A stretch of DNA of 39,403 nucleotides from assembly GCF_016612505.1 (NCBI RefSeq), contig NZ_JAENRR010000047.1, positions 1-39,403 of the forward strand, read 5' to 3'. The notes under the pieces are model-generated. The model ran no database searches and was not told where the DNA came from. It saw only the letters and a list, made by a program, of their open reading frames with translations. This document shows positions 17,722 through 27,633 of this stretch, one piece after another. The position numbers and the translations under genes were made by a program. Numbering within the stretch: the stretch's first letter is position 1; each line of letters opens with the position of its first letter. This DNA is from Carboxylicivirga marina (GTDB lineage: Bacteria > Bacteroidota > Bacteroidia > Bacteroidales > Marinilabiliaceae).

Positions 17722-18531
17722 ATGGAATTTAACAACATACTATTCGCCTTTGGCTTAACACTTTTTGCCGGACTAAGTACAGGAATTGGTAGTGCCATGG
17801 CCTTTTTTGCCAAACGCACCAACACACGATTTTTAGCTTTGTCCTTAGGTTTTTCGGCTGGTGTGATGATTTATGTGTCGTTTGTTGAAATTTTTATGAA
17901 AGCCAAAGATACCATGGTAGAAGCCTATGGCGAGATGCCCGGCACCTGGTATACGTTATTGGCCTTTTTTGGCGGTGTATTGTTTATCGCTCTTATCGAT
18001 AAATTTATTCCAAGTGCCGAAAACCCTCACGAATTACACTCGGTGGAAGAAATGGGCAAGCAACCTAAAGCGAAAGATAAAAAGCTAATGCGCATGGGCA
18101 TGTTTACCGCCTTAGCCATTGGTATCCACAACTTCCCTGAGGGACTGGCCACTTTTACTGCGGCTTTGCAAGATCCTAACCTTGGTATTGCAATTGCTGT
18201 GGCTATTGCTATTCACAACATCCCTGAGGGCATTGCCGTGTCAGTACCTATTTATTACGCCACCGGCAGCCGACGCAAGGCTTTTCGCTTAAGTTTCTTA
18301 TCCGGACTGTCGGAACCCATTGGTGCCTTAATAGGCTACCTGATTTTAATGCCATTTATGACCCCGCTTACCTTCGGAATTATCTTTGCTGGCGTAGCAG
18401 GTATTATGGTATTCATCAGCCTTGATGAGCTATTACCATCGGCCCGTGAGTATGGCGAACACCATTTATCGATATATGGCTTATTTGCTGGTATGGCGGT
18501 AATGGCGGTAAGTTTACTGTTGTTTTTATAA
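17722..18531 (+). CDS. zupT: ZIP-family metal transporter ZupT
   Basis: The 269-residue inner-membrane protein has eight predicted helices and imports zinc and other divalent metals. The two ZIP signatures are both present: [11 protein letters not shown] in TM4 and [12 protein letters not shown] in TM5, whose His/Glu form the metal site. The cytoplasmic loop between TM3 and TM4 is short and charged ([20 protein letters not shown]). Length matches E. coli ZupT (257). It is followed on the same strand by a TonB-dependent receptor gene after a 523-bp gap, so they are neighbours but probably not one transcript. Confidence 0.93.
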   Translation: MEFNNILFAFGLTLFAGLSTGIGSAMAFFAKRTNTRFLALSLGFSAGVMIYVSFVEIFMKAKDTMVEAYGEMPGTWYTLLAFFGGVLFIALIDKFIPSAENPHELHSVEEMGKQPKAKDKKLMRMGMFTALAIGIHNFPEGLATFTAALQDPNLGIAIAVAIAIHNIPEGIAVSVPIYYATGSRRKAFRLSFLSGLSEPIGALIGYLILMPFMTPLTFGIIFAGVAGIMVFISLDELLPSAREYGEHHLSIYGLFAGMAVMAVSLLLFL

Positions 18532-19054
18532 TTAGTTTGATGCTTATTAATATTGTCCCAATACTTTATATTGATTGGGCTATTCACCCAAACCCAACTT
18601 ACTTTTTTAGCTTGAACTAAAAAACTAAGGAAAAAAGTTCAAGGCTCCACCCACTGCACTCAAAAAACTACATTTGATAGACTAAATTGATTTAACTCGC
18701 CTTTTTACGTACCTCCAAAAGACTCAAACAGAAATCAATTTTTAAGCGTCCATTCAAACTTGTTTTTTTAGTTCATTGACTGAGGTCGGCTCACAACAAG
18801 CCGTTCAGAGCATTGAATAAAAACTTATAGGGCGCTTTTAATTTGGTTCCAATTTATGTTCTCTGCATTCATTTTTATTTGTGTTGCTCATAATTCAAAA
18901 ACCTGAAACTCAGCTCTCACATCATAAATCTCCATTCTACTTCTGCTAACTACCATATAATCGGTAATCTGATTCTTATCATCTCATAAACTTTTCATTG
19001 TATTGCGTGTTCTTAATGGAGCAACTAAAAATTAGTAAATAAGCAATACAAAAT
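18532..19054. other. 523-bp spacer upstream of a TonB receptor
   Basis: No gene or convincing RNA was seen. CCCAAT (about 18556) and ATTGGG (about 18574) form a small hairpin just after zupT without a T-run. GGCT/AGCC near 18787-18802 is another small dyad. The promoter and any metal-responsive operator of the TonB receptor should lie here, but no clear TAnnTTTG or Fur/Zur-type palindrome could be identified by eye. Confidence 0.4.
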
Positions 19055-21388
19055 ATGAAGTACATTTTAAACCTCTTAGTCTTAACCATTCTAAGTTCCA
19101 CAACCCTGACAGCACAAAAATCGGATGCCAACATATTTGGTGATGTACAAGCCGAAGGCGAACACTTACCCTTCGTTAGTGTCTACTTAAAAGATACCCA
19201 ACATGGCACAATGACCGACTTATCGGGTCACTACATGTTAACCAACCTACCCGAAGGTGAGCATACATTAGTAGCCAGCCTGATGGGTTATAAACCTGTT
19301 GAGAAGAAAGTAATTATTAAAAAAGGTGAATCGCAGGAAGTTAATTTTGTGATGGAAGAACAGGTGATGTCGCTCGATGATATTGTGATTACAGGTACCA
19401 AAACCTTTAAACGCAAAACCGAATCGGCAGTGGTGGTGAATGTGCTGGAAGGCAAAAAACTGGAAATGCTACAAGCCGGAACATTATCCGAAGGCCTTGC
19501 TTTTCAACCCGGCTTGCGTATGGAAACGGATTGCCAGACGTGTAACTACACACAATTACGTATGAACGGATTGGGTGGTGCTTATTCACAGATATTGATT
19601 AATAGCCGCCCGGTGTTTAGTCCGCTTACCGGCTTATACGGCCTGGAGCAGATACCAACCAATATGATTGAACGTATTGAAGTAGTACGTGGTGGTGGTT
19701 CAGCACTGTATGGAGCAGGAGCAATCGGAGGCACAGTAAACGTGATTACCAAAGTACCTGAGTCGAGCTCATTCTCAGCCTCAACCACACAATCGGTCAT
19801 CAATGGCGATGCCAGCGATAGCCAGGTATTTGCCAATGCTGGTATCTTATCTGACAGAAAAAATGCCGGATTAACATTATTTGCCACCAACCGCAAACGC
19901 GAATCGTACGATCATAACGGCGATGGTTTTAGTGAATTACCTAAGCTAAAAAACAACTCTTTTGGCTTTACCTCATTCCTTCTGCCTGCGCCTAATCATA
20001 AGCTTGAAGCAAGTTTCTCGAGCATGTACGAATACCGACGCGGTGGCGACCGTGAAGATTTACCGGCCTACCTGGCCGAACAAACCGAAGATCGTACTCA
20101 CAATGTACTGATGGGAGGTTTGGACTACGGCTTCTCCTTTAACGATAACCAATCGTCATTGGATGTTTATGTGGCCGGACAACGTACCGATCGCGACCAT
20201 TACACAGGGATTTTACCAGAAAAAGGAACCTCCGAATATCAGGAACATCTCGAAAATCCTCCTTATGGATTAACCGAGAACGAAACCTATATGGGAGGTG
20301 TGCAGATGAACCACATGCTACCCGATTTTTTTGGTGGTAAAAATAACATGACCTTCGGAACAGAATACAATTACGACATGGTGCTGGACGAGATTCAAGC
20401 GTATGATTACCTTCTTGACCAAACCACTCGTAACTTTGGTGCTTATGTGCAAAGTGACTGGGAGATTACTAAAAAATGGAACTTACTAACAGGTGTAAGA
20501 AGCGATAAGCACAACATGGTAGATAACCTGATTTTCAGCCCGCGTGTATCGCTTTTATACAAGCAAAACGGCATGCAGCTACGTGGAAGCTGGTCAACCG
20601 GATTCAGAGCACCACAGGCATTTGATTCTGACATGCACATCGCTTTTGCAGGTGGTGGTATCCAGCGCGTTGTTCTGGCCGATGATTTGGAAGAAGAACG
20701 CTCGCAAAGCTGGAGCGCATCGCTTAACTACGACAAGCCAACTGAAAAGTATATTTGGGGTGTTACAGTTGAAGGTTTCTACACCACCTTGTATGATGCC
20801 TTTATATTGGAAGAAAATGGCACCGACCCCAATGGCAATGTCATACTGGAGAAGCGAAATGGCAGTAACTCAACTGTAAAAGGAATTACAATGGAAGCTC
20901 GTGCCAATTACAACAAGCTTTGGCAGTTAGAAGCAGGTTATACCATACAGTCGAGCCAGTTTGATGAAGCCGTAAAGTGGTCGGAAAGCATTGAAGGAAC
21001 GAAAGAATACCTGCGCACGCCAGACCATTATGGCTATTATACGCTGACCTATAATCCTGTTTGGGGAATAAAAGCCGCTTTATCGGGTGTATACACAGGC
21101 TCTATGCTCGTCCCTCATTTTGGTGCAGGCCCGGGCGATACCACCGGCAATCCAATTAACGATGAGTTGGTAAAATCAGACCCGTTTATGGAAACCAACA
21201 TCAAAATAAGCTATGCGCTTGACTGGCGCTATGTAGGAGTTGGCCTGGAGTTCTTCGGCGGTGTGCAAAATGTGTTTAATGCCTATCAGGATGATTTTGA
21301 CATTGGCAAAAACCGCGACAGCAACTATGTATACGGTCCTGCTCGCCCCCGCACCATTTATTTGGGTATTAAGCTGATGAATCTGTAA
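19055..21388 (+). CDS. TonB-dependent receptor with CarboxypepD-reg domain
   Basis: The 777-residue outer-membrane importer has a signal peptide (MKYILNLLVLTILSSTTLTA), a carboxypeptidase-regulatory-like domain (about 25-100, SVYLKDTQHGTMTDLSGHY), a TonB-box region (SLDDIVITGTKT), a plug domain (to about 230, ending RGGGSALYGAGAIGGTVNVI) and a 22-strand barrel ending in IYLGIKLMNL. No SusD partner follows, so a small ligand such as a metal chelate, heme or cobalamin is likelier than a glycan. The plug carries a CxxC (DCQTCNYTQLRMNG) that could bind metal or form a disulfide. With zupT upstream, a divalent metal complex is possible but unproven. A strong terminator follows. Confidence 0.88.
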   Translation: MKYILNLLVLTILSSTTLTAQKSDANIFGDVQAEGEHLPFVSVYLKDTQHGTMTDLSGHYMLTNLPEGEHTLVASLMGYKPVEKKVIIKKGESQEVNFVMEEQVMSLDDIVITGTKTFKRKTESAVVVNVLEGKKLEMLQAGTLSEGLAFQPGLRMETDCQTCNYTQLRMNGLGGAYSQILINSRPVFSPLTGLYGLEQIPTNMIERIEVVRGGGSALYGAGAIGGTVNVITKVPESSSFSASTTQSVINGDASDSQVFANAGILSDRKNAGLTLFATNRKRESYDHNGDGFSELPKLKNNSFGFTSFLLPAPNHKLEASFSSMYEYRRGGDREDLPAYLAEQTEDRTHNVLMGGLDYGFSFNDNQSSLDVYVAGQRTDRDHYTGILPEKGTSEYQEHLENPPYGLTENETYMGGVQMNHMLPDFFGGKNNMTFGTEYNYDMVLDEIQAYDYLLDQTTRNFGAYVQSDWEITKKWNLLTGVRSDKHNMVDNLIFSPRVSLLYKQNGMQLRGSWSTGFRAPQAFDSDMHIAFAGGGIQRVVLADDLEEERSQSWSASLNYDKPTEKYIWGVTVEGFYTTLYDAFILEENGTDPNGNVILEKRNGSNSTVKGITMEARANYNKLWQLEAGYTIQSSQFDEAVKWSESIEGTKEYLRTPDHYGYYTLTYNPVWGIKAALSGVYTGSMLVPHFGAGPGDTTGNPINDELVKSDPFMETNIKISYALDWRYVGVGLEFFGGVQNVFNAYQDDFDIGKNRDSNYVYGPARPRTIYLGIKLMNL

Positions 21389-21412
21389 ACAGGAAACAGA
21401 AAGTATATTAGG

Positions 21413-21463
21413 GAATCGCATCTGATTTGCTTTTTTACAGCAAGTGATGCGATTCTTTTTTTT
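21413..21463 (+). terminator. Intrinsic terminator of the TonB receptor
   Basis: GAATCGCATC (21413-21422) and TTGC pair with GCAA and GATGCGATTC (21446-21455), followed by eight or more T. It starts about 25 nt after the receptor stop codon. Confidence 0.85.
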
Positions 21464-21687
21464 GCCGCTGACGGCAGGACGACTTCCAAACATTTGGAAA
21501 TGATGCTGCCGACGGCAGGAAGGTTTCCAAATAATCGGAAATGCTCTCGCAAAGAGCAGGAAGGTTTCCGCACATTTGGAAATGTTCTCGCTAAGGGCAG
21601 GAGGGTTTCCGAACGTTCGGAAGTGCTCCCGCCATGAGCAGGAAGATTTCCGCATGGTCGGAAATGCTCCCGCTCACAGCAGCAAAA
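21464..21687. repeat. 41-bp tandem array of paired palindromes (5 units)
   Basis: Units of exactly 41 bp start at 21483, 21524, 21565, 21606 and 21647, preceded by a half unit at 21464-21482. Each unit has two dyads. Dyad A (about 20 bp) is TTCC-N8-GGAA, where the 8-nt centre differs in every unit. Dyad B (about 21 bp) is of the type GCTCT-CGCAA-AGAGC or GCTGCC-GAC-GGCAG, followed by AGGAAGG. In unit 5 dyad B fades. The array starts directly at the receptor terminator and ends about 85 bp before endonuclease III. The stems are kept while their loops vary. Confidence 0.85.
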
Positions 21688-21772
21688 CCTTCATCTTATT
21701 CTAAAACTTCAACACACTGCCTCAATAACTACCAACTATTGTTTATTTTTACTTCCCACAAAACACTTGAAC

Positions 21773-22423
21773 ATGCTTAAAAAAGAACGCTACAATAAGG
21801 TCATTGATTACTTTCAGGAACACATGCCCGTGGCCGAAACCGAATTACATTATGGCAATCCATACGAATTACTGGTTGCCGTAATCCTATCGGCCCAATG
21901 TACCGATAAGCGTGTCAACCTGTTAACACCAGCCATTTTTGAGCGTTATCCTAAACCCGAGGATATGGCACTGGCTACGCCTGAAGAGATTTTTGAATTA
22001 ATTCGTTCTTGCTCCTATCCTAACAATAAAAGCAAGCACCTGGTGGGCATGGCACAAATGCTAATTGAAGATTTTAAAGGCATAGTGCCCGATGATATTA
22101 AGGAACTGCAGAAATTACCGGGTGTAGGCCGTAAAACGGCCAATGTGATAGCATCGGTAGTTTATGAGAAACCTGCTATGGCGGTTGACACCCATGTATT
22201 TCGTGTAGCTGCACGCATAGGCCTCACCACTAATTCAAAAACGCCCTTAGATACCGAAAAGCAACTGGTTAAATACTTTCCCGAAGCACTATTGCCCATT
22301 GCCCACCACTGGCTGATATTGCATGGCAGATACGTGTGCATTGCCCGCAAGCCTAAATGTAGCCGATGCGGGTTGAAAGATTTCTGTAAGTTTTATGAGA
22401 AGGAAGTTTATCGGGTGAAATAA
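21773..22423 (+). CDS. nth: Endonuclease III
   Basis: The 216-residue product is the DNA glycosylase/AP lyase that removes oxidised pyrimidines. The HhH motif LPGVGRKTANVIASV carries the catalytic Lys; VDTHVFRVAARIGL carries the catalytic Asp. The C-terminal four-Cys cluster motif (CIARKPKCSRCGLKDFC) binds [4Fe-4S]. Early residues LSAQCTDKRVN are also typical. The ATG at 21773 (MLKKERYNK) is preferred over a TTG two codons earlier. Length equals E. coli Nth (211). It is transcribed alone, convergent with the hybrid regulator. Confidence 0.95.
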   Translation: MLKKERYNKVIDYFQEHMPVAETELHYGNPYELLVAVILSAQCTDKRVNLLTPAIFERYPKPEDMALATPEEIFELIRSCSYPNNKSKHLVGMAQMLIEDFKGIVPDDIKELQKLPGVGRKTANVIASVVYEKPAMAVDTHVFRVAARIGLTTNSKTPLDTEKQLVKYFPEALLPIAHHWLILHGRYVCIARKPKCSRCGLKDFCKFYEKEVYRVK

Positions 22424-22745
22424 TAAATTTCACCGCTATCCCCCAACGCCCTTGGCACTTCCCTAGGGGAATATTTGATTGACAGCCTGACATTAAACGC
22501 CATGCCAATCAATGCTCCGCTTGGGAAAGTGTTTGCAGCTCTGTAGACGTAACATTATCTGTTTCGCACTCTACTCATCGCCTACAGCACCCAAGGTGAA
22601 TGCATATACAACATAACCATCTCCCCACTTCGTGGTGCTCCTCCTTTTTTACAAGGAGGAGAGTGACTCAATCTCGTCCCCTCCTGAATTTTAGAGCCTG
22701 TTCCGATTACTAGCGGAAAGGGGTGCCGACAGGCGGGATGGTACA
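22424..22745. other. 322-bp convergent spacer with palindromic element
   Basis: No gene was seen. It holds the inverted repeat CTCCTCCTT/AAGGAGGAG (22638-22661, 6-nt loop), preceded by a small CCAC-TTCG-TGG hairpin. This combination of a CTCC-rich segment and its complement is typical of dispersed intergenic repeats in Bacteroidota. A second short dyad (TTCCC/GGGAA) lies near 22459. Either could aid termination of the convergent genes. Confidence 0.5.
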
Positions 22746-25700
22746 CTATTTCGTTAACTCACCACCCGAAGCATCTCCTTTCTGAAAGATGGTTGGGGTA
22801 ACACCAAACAAGCTTTTAAAGCTCTTCGAGAAGTACTTAGGATCGTTAAAACCAACCTGATAAGTAACCTCCGACACATTTAGCTCACCTTGCTTGAGTA
22901 ACTTAGCAGCTTGCTTTAGGCGAATGGTGCGTATAAACTCACTGGTACTTTGCCCTGTTAATTCGCGCAGTTTCATATGCAGAAGCGTGCGGCTTACATT
23001 CATTTTCTTCACCAGTTCTGATACATTAAACGCTGCATCCGACATGTTTTCTTCCACTGTTTGAATAGCTCTGTTAACAAACTGCTGATCGGTTGATGTG
23101 GTAGCTATCTCTTCCACAAAATCCCATTGCTCTTTAAAGCGTGATTTTAAAAGCTGACGGTTTGATAATAAATTCTGAATTTGGGTTACCAGCAATTGCT
23201 TATCAAATGGCTTCACCACATAAGCATCGGCACCTGATTCTAATCCCTCGCGCTTAGAATCAACATTATCTAAAGCCGTTAGCATAATAATAGGGATATG
23301 GCTGGTAATAACGTTAGTTCGCAACTTATCACAAAAAGTAAATCCATCCATTTCGGGCATCATCACATCCGATATAATAATATCCGGCAACGAAGAAGAA
23401 GCTTTCTCAAGCCCTTCAACACCATTGGCTGCTTCATCGACTCGGTAATGCACCTGTAGTATTTGTGATAAATGGTTACGTAAATCCATTTGATCTTCTA
23501 CAATCAATACTTTAGGTTTATCACCCGACTCGGTTAATATCTCTTGCGAAATCTGTGTATCTACATCGTTAGACGATACGTTTTGTTCGGTCGATTGCTC
23601 CTCTATTATTTCATCAGCATTAAAATGCTTTTTATTGCCGCTAAAATCAACATGAAAGATGGCACCGTTTGGCGCATTATCTTCAATTCTGATTTGCCCT
23701 TTGTGCATCTCAACCAACTCTTTGACTAATGACAAGCCAACGCCTGTGCCTGCTCCACCAATCGATTGGTTATGCTCAGACTGGAAAAAACGTTCAAATA
23801 TTTTCTCTTTATCTTCATCGGGAACTCCCGAACCAGTATCGCTGACTTGCAGCTGTAACTGCTTATCTTTTTTAACAATCAATTCAATTTTAATGTGACC
23901 ATCGGCAGGTGTGTACTTAAAGGCATTGCTTAATAAATTGAAAATAATGGTTTCCAATTTCTCTGAGTCAAACCAAACCAACAGAGGTTTAGAATCGATG
24001 TGGCAGTCAAAGTGAATCTGTTTTTGGTCGGCAATACCCTGAAACGATTCTGCAATTCGCTTTATAAAGCTATTGATATTGCGCTCGCGTATGCTCAAGT
24101 GCATATTCCCTTGCGTTACTTTTCTAAAGTCCATTAGCTGATTAATCAACCGAAGCAAGCGGTCAGTATTATTTTTCATCAGTTCCAGTTGACTTTTTGA
24201 GGCGGTTGATAAAGTACTATCATAGTCGAGCATTTCCTGCAATGGCCCGGCAATAAGGGTTAATGGCGTTCTGAACTCATGCGATATATTCGTAAAAAAG
24301 CGGATTTTCATTTGATGTAACAAAGCTTCTTTATCGCGAGCCACTTTTTCTCTGTTTAGGTGTTCACGCTCTTTCACACGGGTCACTATTATCTTTTGCG
24401 CTGATATAAACCCACCTAGCAATAATATAAAATAGCCAACATAAGCATACCAGGTTTTGTAAAACGGTGGTTTAATAACAATTTTAAGAGTTGCCTCATG
24501 CTCGCTCCATTCGCCATCACTATTTGTTGCCTTTAACCTGAAAATGTATGTGTTAGGTGATAAATTTGAGTATATAACCGAGCGATGGCTGGCATTGGTA
24601 TTATTCCATTCACTTTCAAGTCCTTCAAGCTTATACATGTAATTATTTTTCTCCTGCTCGACATACGAGAGAGAAGCAAACTCAATTTGAATGACATTTT
24701 CATTATGCCTTAATTTAATTTCATCAGTAAGCGATATCGCTTTATCGATAACGATGCGATTATTAATTTCCACATTGGGTTTCAGCTCTTTCCCAGACAA
24801 ACTAATTCGGCGTAATACCGGCTTGGCATCATAAGGATTACGATGCACACTATCAGGGTAGAAAGCAACAATCCCTTCATGTGTTGGCATTGCTAACAAG
24901 CCATTATCCATTTTAACCATATTGCCAGGTGAAAAGTAATTGGCCGAGAAGCCACCTGACATAAAATATGGTGTTATTACTCCTGTTTCTGTATTAAAGC
25001 TGGCCAGTCCCTGCAGCGTACCCAACCACATATTCTTTTCATCTGCCTTATATATTTGGCTTACTGCCGACGATGGTAAACCATCTTTCTCTTTATAAAC
25101 GGTATTAGTACCCTTTTGGGGGTTTATTAAATGTAAACCTTTGGCTGTTCCAACCCAAAGCTGTCCGTTTGGTGCTCCCTTAATGGTTAGCACCTGACGA
25201 TCGGCCAATGAAATTGGATTTGAATCTTCATAATAATGATATAAGAGTTGACCACCTTTAATATCGCCATCAATCGAAAAACAATACAGACCTTCAAATT
25301 CAGTACCTAACCATATTTTATCATTATCGAGGTAATAACAAGTAAAAATCTCATCAACAGGAAATAGCGACGAACCATCTGACTTTGTTGATACAAAGCG
25401 TTGGCTTTTGTTATTAAGGATATTGATACCATTATTAGTAATTACCCACAAGTGCTTATTTCGCTTAAATATGTGCTTTATTTCGTTACCACTAATTTTA
25501 TGCTTTGATGGTTTGTACATTGTATATTGTTTAAAACCAACCAAGCTTCCGTTTTTATGTGTGAAGTGAAGCAATCCGTTATCGCGTGTACCGACCCATA
25601 GTTGGTCATCGCCTTCTTTATAAACGGTTGTTACATCTTGTTTGTAAAGATTAGGTGTTCGGGTTGAATCTGCTTGAATGGCCTTAAACAAGCCTGTTCC

Positions 25701-26930
25701 ATCAATGACCTTAGTCAGTTCGAACAGTCCACTTTGGCTGCTTACCAAGAGTCCGCCATCACCATTATTAGCAACTCGATTGATTCGATTGGCATCTGTA
25801 TAGTTGGGCAGAGTAATTTTTAAATGCATAAAATTATCCCGCTCTTTGAATACCTTTATGACACCTCCTCCGAGTGTTCCGGCCCAAAGATTCCCTTGTT
25901 TATCGGGATAAATTACTTTCACCTTATTCTTAAACAGACTTTTTAGGGTATTCTCACTTTCCTTGAAGCGAATAAATTTATACGTTGAAGGGTTGGGAGT
26001 CCTAACCAATTGATTTAATCCCCCATCATAGGTACCTGCCCATAAATTATTATCATCATCTTCGCAGAGTGCATAAACATTGTCATGACTAATGGTGCTC
26101 GAGTCATTAGCAACATGCACATAGGTTATAAAAGAATCACTTTCTCTGTTGTATAAATTTAGCCCATGCGCCCAGGTACCAAACCATAATTGGCCTTGGT
26201 AATCTTCATAAATAGCCATAATGGCACGGCTACTTATAGCACCTGGTTTTTCATCAGCATCGTAGTTTACAAAGCTGTGCTTTCCCTTGTCAAGACGACT
26301 TAAGCCACCTTCGGTTGTACCAGCCCACAAACTCCCGTTTTTATCTTCTAAAACAGAATATACATGCGGATATATTAGACTTTGCTTGTCGGCTGGATCG
26401 TGCTGATAATGGGTAATGTTGAGTATTGGTGATGCATTATCACCTCCTACCTTAATGTGATTGAGGCCGTTTTTTGTACCAACCCATAAGTGATCGTCGA
26501 TTGAATGCGCAAAGCAAAAGATCTCATCAGAGGTTAATTCAAACTGACTATCATTAATATCAATAAATAATTCTGACTTTAAATCAAAAATACTAATTCC
26601 TCCGCCATCTGTTCCAATCCACAATCTGCCGTAGTTATCTTCATATAAAGCTCGCACAATATTAGCAGAAAGAGAATGGGGTATATTCGCATCATGACGA
26701 AATACATCTATCGAATATCCATCGTAACGATGCAAACCTTCTTCTGATCCAAACCACATAAATCCGTATGTATCTTGCAGGATGCAATGTATGTTATTGT
26801 CGGCTAAACCATCCTTGGTTGTTATGTTTTGGGTCGAGTAATGTTGTTCTTGCGCAGATAGAACAGCAGTACTTATATAAAGAGCAATAATGATTAAATA
26901 AGCATGTGGTTTTCTCAACATTGAAATCAA
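22746..26930 (-). CDS. Hybrid two-component system sensor/regulator (HTCS)
   Basis: The 1394-residue one-protein signalling system has a signal peptide (to about residue 25) and a periplasmic double beta-propeller of Reg_prop repeats (about 30-690, recurring LWVGT and LWAGT). A Y_Y_Y domain (about 735-820) and one membrane helix (828-848) follow. The cytoplasmic part has a HisKA domain with ISHEFRTP (His884), a HATPase (NLLSNAFKYTP, GTGVGLSLV), a receiver domain (phospho-acceptor Asp1188 in IISDVMMPEMDG) and an AraC-type DNA-binding domain (1290-1385, VGFNDPKYFSKSFKSLFG). All catalytic residues are present. HTCS proteins usually control adjacent polysaccharide-utilisation loci, but no SusC/SusD or glycoside hydrolase is here. 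ATG at 26921 (MLRKP) is an alternative start. Confidence 0.95.
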   Translation of the reverse strand: MISMLRKPHAYLIIIALYISTAVLSAQEQHYSTQNITTKDGLADNNIHCILQDTYGFMWFGSEEGLHRYDGYSIDVFRHDANIPHSLSANIVRALYEDNYGRLWIGTDGGGISIFDLKSELFIDINDSQFELTSDEIFCFAHSIDDHLWVGTKNGLNHIKVGGDNASPILNITHYQHDPADKQSLIYPHVYSVLEDKNGSLWAGTTEGGLSRLDKGKHSFVNYDADEKPGAISSRAIMAIYEDYQGQLWFGTWAHGLNLYNRESDSFITYVHVANDSSTISHDNVYALCEDDDNNLWAGTYDGGLNQLVRTPNPSTYKFIRFKESENTLKSLFKNKVKVIYPDKQGNLWAGTLGGGVIKVFKERDNFMHLKITLPNYTDANRINRVANNGDGGLLVSSQSGLFELTKVIDGTGLFKAIQADSTRTPNLYKQDVTTVYKEGDDQLWVGTRDNGLLHFTHKNGSLVGFKQYTMYKPSKHKISGNEIKHIFKRNKHLWVITNNGINILNNKSQRFVSTKSDGSSLFPVDEIFTCYYLDNDKIWLGTEFEGLYCFSIDGDIKGGQLLYHYYEDSNPISLADRQVLTIKGAPNGQLWVGTAKGLHLINPQKGTNTVYKEKDGLPSSAVSQIYKADEKNMWLGTLQGLASFNTETGVITPYFMSGGFSANYFSPGNMVKMDNGLLAMPTHEGIVAFYPDSVHRNPYDAKPVLRRISLSGKELKPNVEINNRIVIDKAISLTDEIKLRHNENVIQIEFASLSYVEQEKNNYMYKLEGLESEWNNTNASHRSVIYSNLSPNTYIFRLKATNSDGEWSEHEATLKIVIKPPFYKTWYAYVGYFILLLGGFISAQKIIVTRVKEREHLNREKVARDKEALLHQMKIRFFTNISHEFRTPLTLIAGPLQEMLDYDSTLSTASKSQLELMKNNTDRLLRLINQLMDFRKVTQGNMHLSIRERNINSFIKRIAESFQGIADQKQIHFDCHIDSKPLLVWFDSEKLETIIFNLLSNAFKYTPADGHIKIELIVKKDKQLQLQVSDTGSGVPDEDKEKIFERFFQSEHNQSIGGAGTGVGLSLVKELVEMHKGQIRIEDNAPNGAIFHVDFSGNKKHFNADEIIEEQSTEQNVSSNDVDTQISQEILTESGDKPKVLIVEDQMDLRNHLSQILQVHYRVDEAANGVEGLEKASSSLPDIIISDVMMPEMDGFTFCDKLRTNVITSHIPIIMLTALDNVDSKREGLESGADAYVVKPFDKQLLVTQIQNLLSNRQLLKSRFKEQWDFVEEIATTSTDQQFVNRAIQTVEENMSDAAFNVSELVKKMNVSRTLLHMKLRELTGQSTSEFIRTIRLKQAAKLLKQGELNVSEVTYQVGFNDPKYFSKSFKSLFGVTPTIFQKGDASGGELTK

Positions 26931-27134
26931 CTTTTAAAGTAATAATTAAACGTTGCGAAATTGCTTTCACAAATGAGTCAAACAAAAATAGTACAATAAT
27001 CAACATGCGTGACTTGTTTTGATTCTTTAACAATATGAGACTATTTGCATCAATCCATCACAATACAATCATATTACAATCACAAACAACTTCAGTGTTA
27101 CAATTTGATATTTAACAAATCTTAACCGCTACAA

Positions 27135-27247
27135 TTTGTAAATATCCGAATATATTTCGCACATTTGCATCAAGGATTTTTCATAAAAATTGGATTTAGT
27201 TAGCTGATTTAAGGGTAAGGACAGATTTCACGATCTGTCCTTTTTTT
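27135..27247 (+). ncRNA. Candidate small RNA, array copy 1
   Basis: A promoter-like pair (TTTG 27135-27138, 21-nt spacer, CACATTTG 27160-27167) is followed by a predicted transcript from about 27173. It ends in a perfect terminator, GGACAGAT (27219-27226) pairing with ATCTGTCC (27233-27240), then seven T. There is no ATG, so it is probably non-coding, about 77 nt. It is the most diverged of four copies but keeps TTGGATTTAGTTA and AAGGGTAAGGACAG. Confidence 0.65.
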
Positions 27248-27301
27248 ATGCGATTTAACATGGTTTAACGATGATTGATATTTCTTCACTATAATAATCC
27301 G

Positions 27302-27400
27302 CACATTTGTACTGTAGATTTTTTTTCATAGATTTTGGATTTAGTTAACGAACTGATTAAGGGTAAGGACAGATTTTCACATCTGTCCTTTTTCTTTTTT
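27302..27400 (+). ncRNA. Candidate small RNA, array copy 2
   Basis: The -7-like CACATTTG (27302-27309) precedes a predicted transcript of about 86 nt starting near 27315. The terminator stem AAGGACAGAT/ATCTGTCCTT spans 27365-27390, then a T-rich run. The body shares the conserved segments TTGGATTTAGTTAACGAACT and GATTAAGGGTAAGGACAG with copies 3 and 4. Confidence 0.7.
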
Positions 27401-27466
27401 ATAGCCCTTGGTTTTAATTTTAACAAGGATTAACGATGATTGATACTTCTTCACTATAATAATCCG

Positions 27467-27565
27467 CACATTTGTACTGTAGATTTTTTTTCATAGATTT
27501 TGGATTTAGTTAACGAACTGATTAAGGGTAAGGACAGGTTTTCACATCTGTCCTTTTTCTTTTTT
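27467..27565 (+). ncRNA. Candidate small RNA, array copy 3
   Basis: Almost identical to copy 2. The -7-like CACATTTG is at 27467-27474 and the terminator stem at 27530-27555. One A-to-G change in the left arm (ACAGG instead of ACAGA) converts an A-U pair to a G-U pair, so the stem is kept in the plus-strand RNA. Confidence 0.7.
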
Positions 27566-27633
27566 ATAGCCCATTGGTTATAAGTTTTAACAAGGATTAA
27601 CGATGATTGATATTTCTTCACTATAATAATCCG

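Noticed and set aside
18532-19054. Riboswitch (for example cobalamin) before the TonB receptor
   Set aside because: No recognisable B12-box or other conserved riboswitch core was found, and no terminator or sequestering hairpin lies near the start codon.
21176-21655. Minus-strand open frame across the 41-bp array
   Set aside because: It runs antisense through the end of the TonB receptor and its terminator, and the repeats alone explain the open frame.
21464-21687. CRISPR or TIGR-type guide array
   Set aside because: The repeats are too short and degenerate for CRISPR, and no Cas gene is present. The paired short variable centres superficially recall TIGR arrays, but no Tas (Nop-domain) protein gene lies in the window and the conserved parts are simple dyads.
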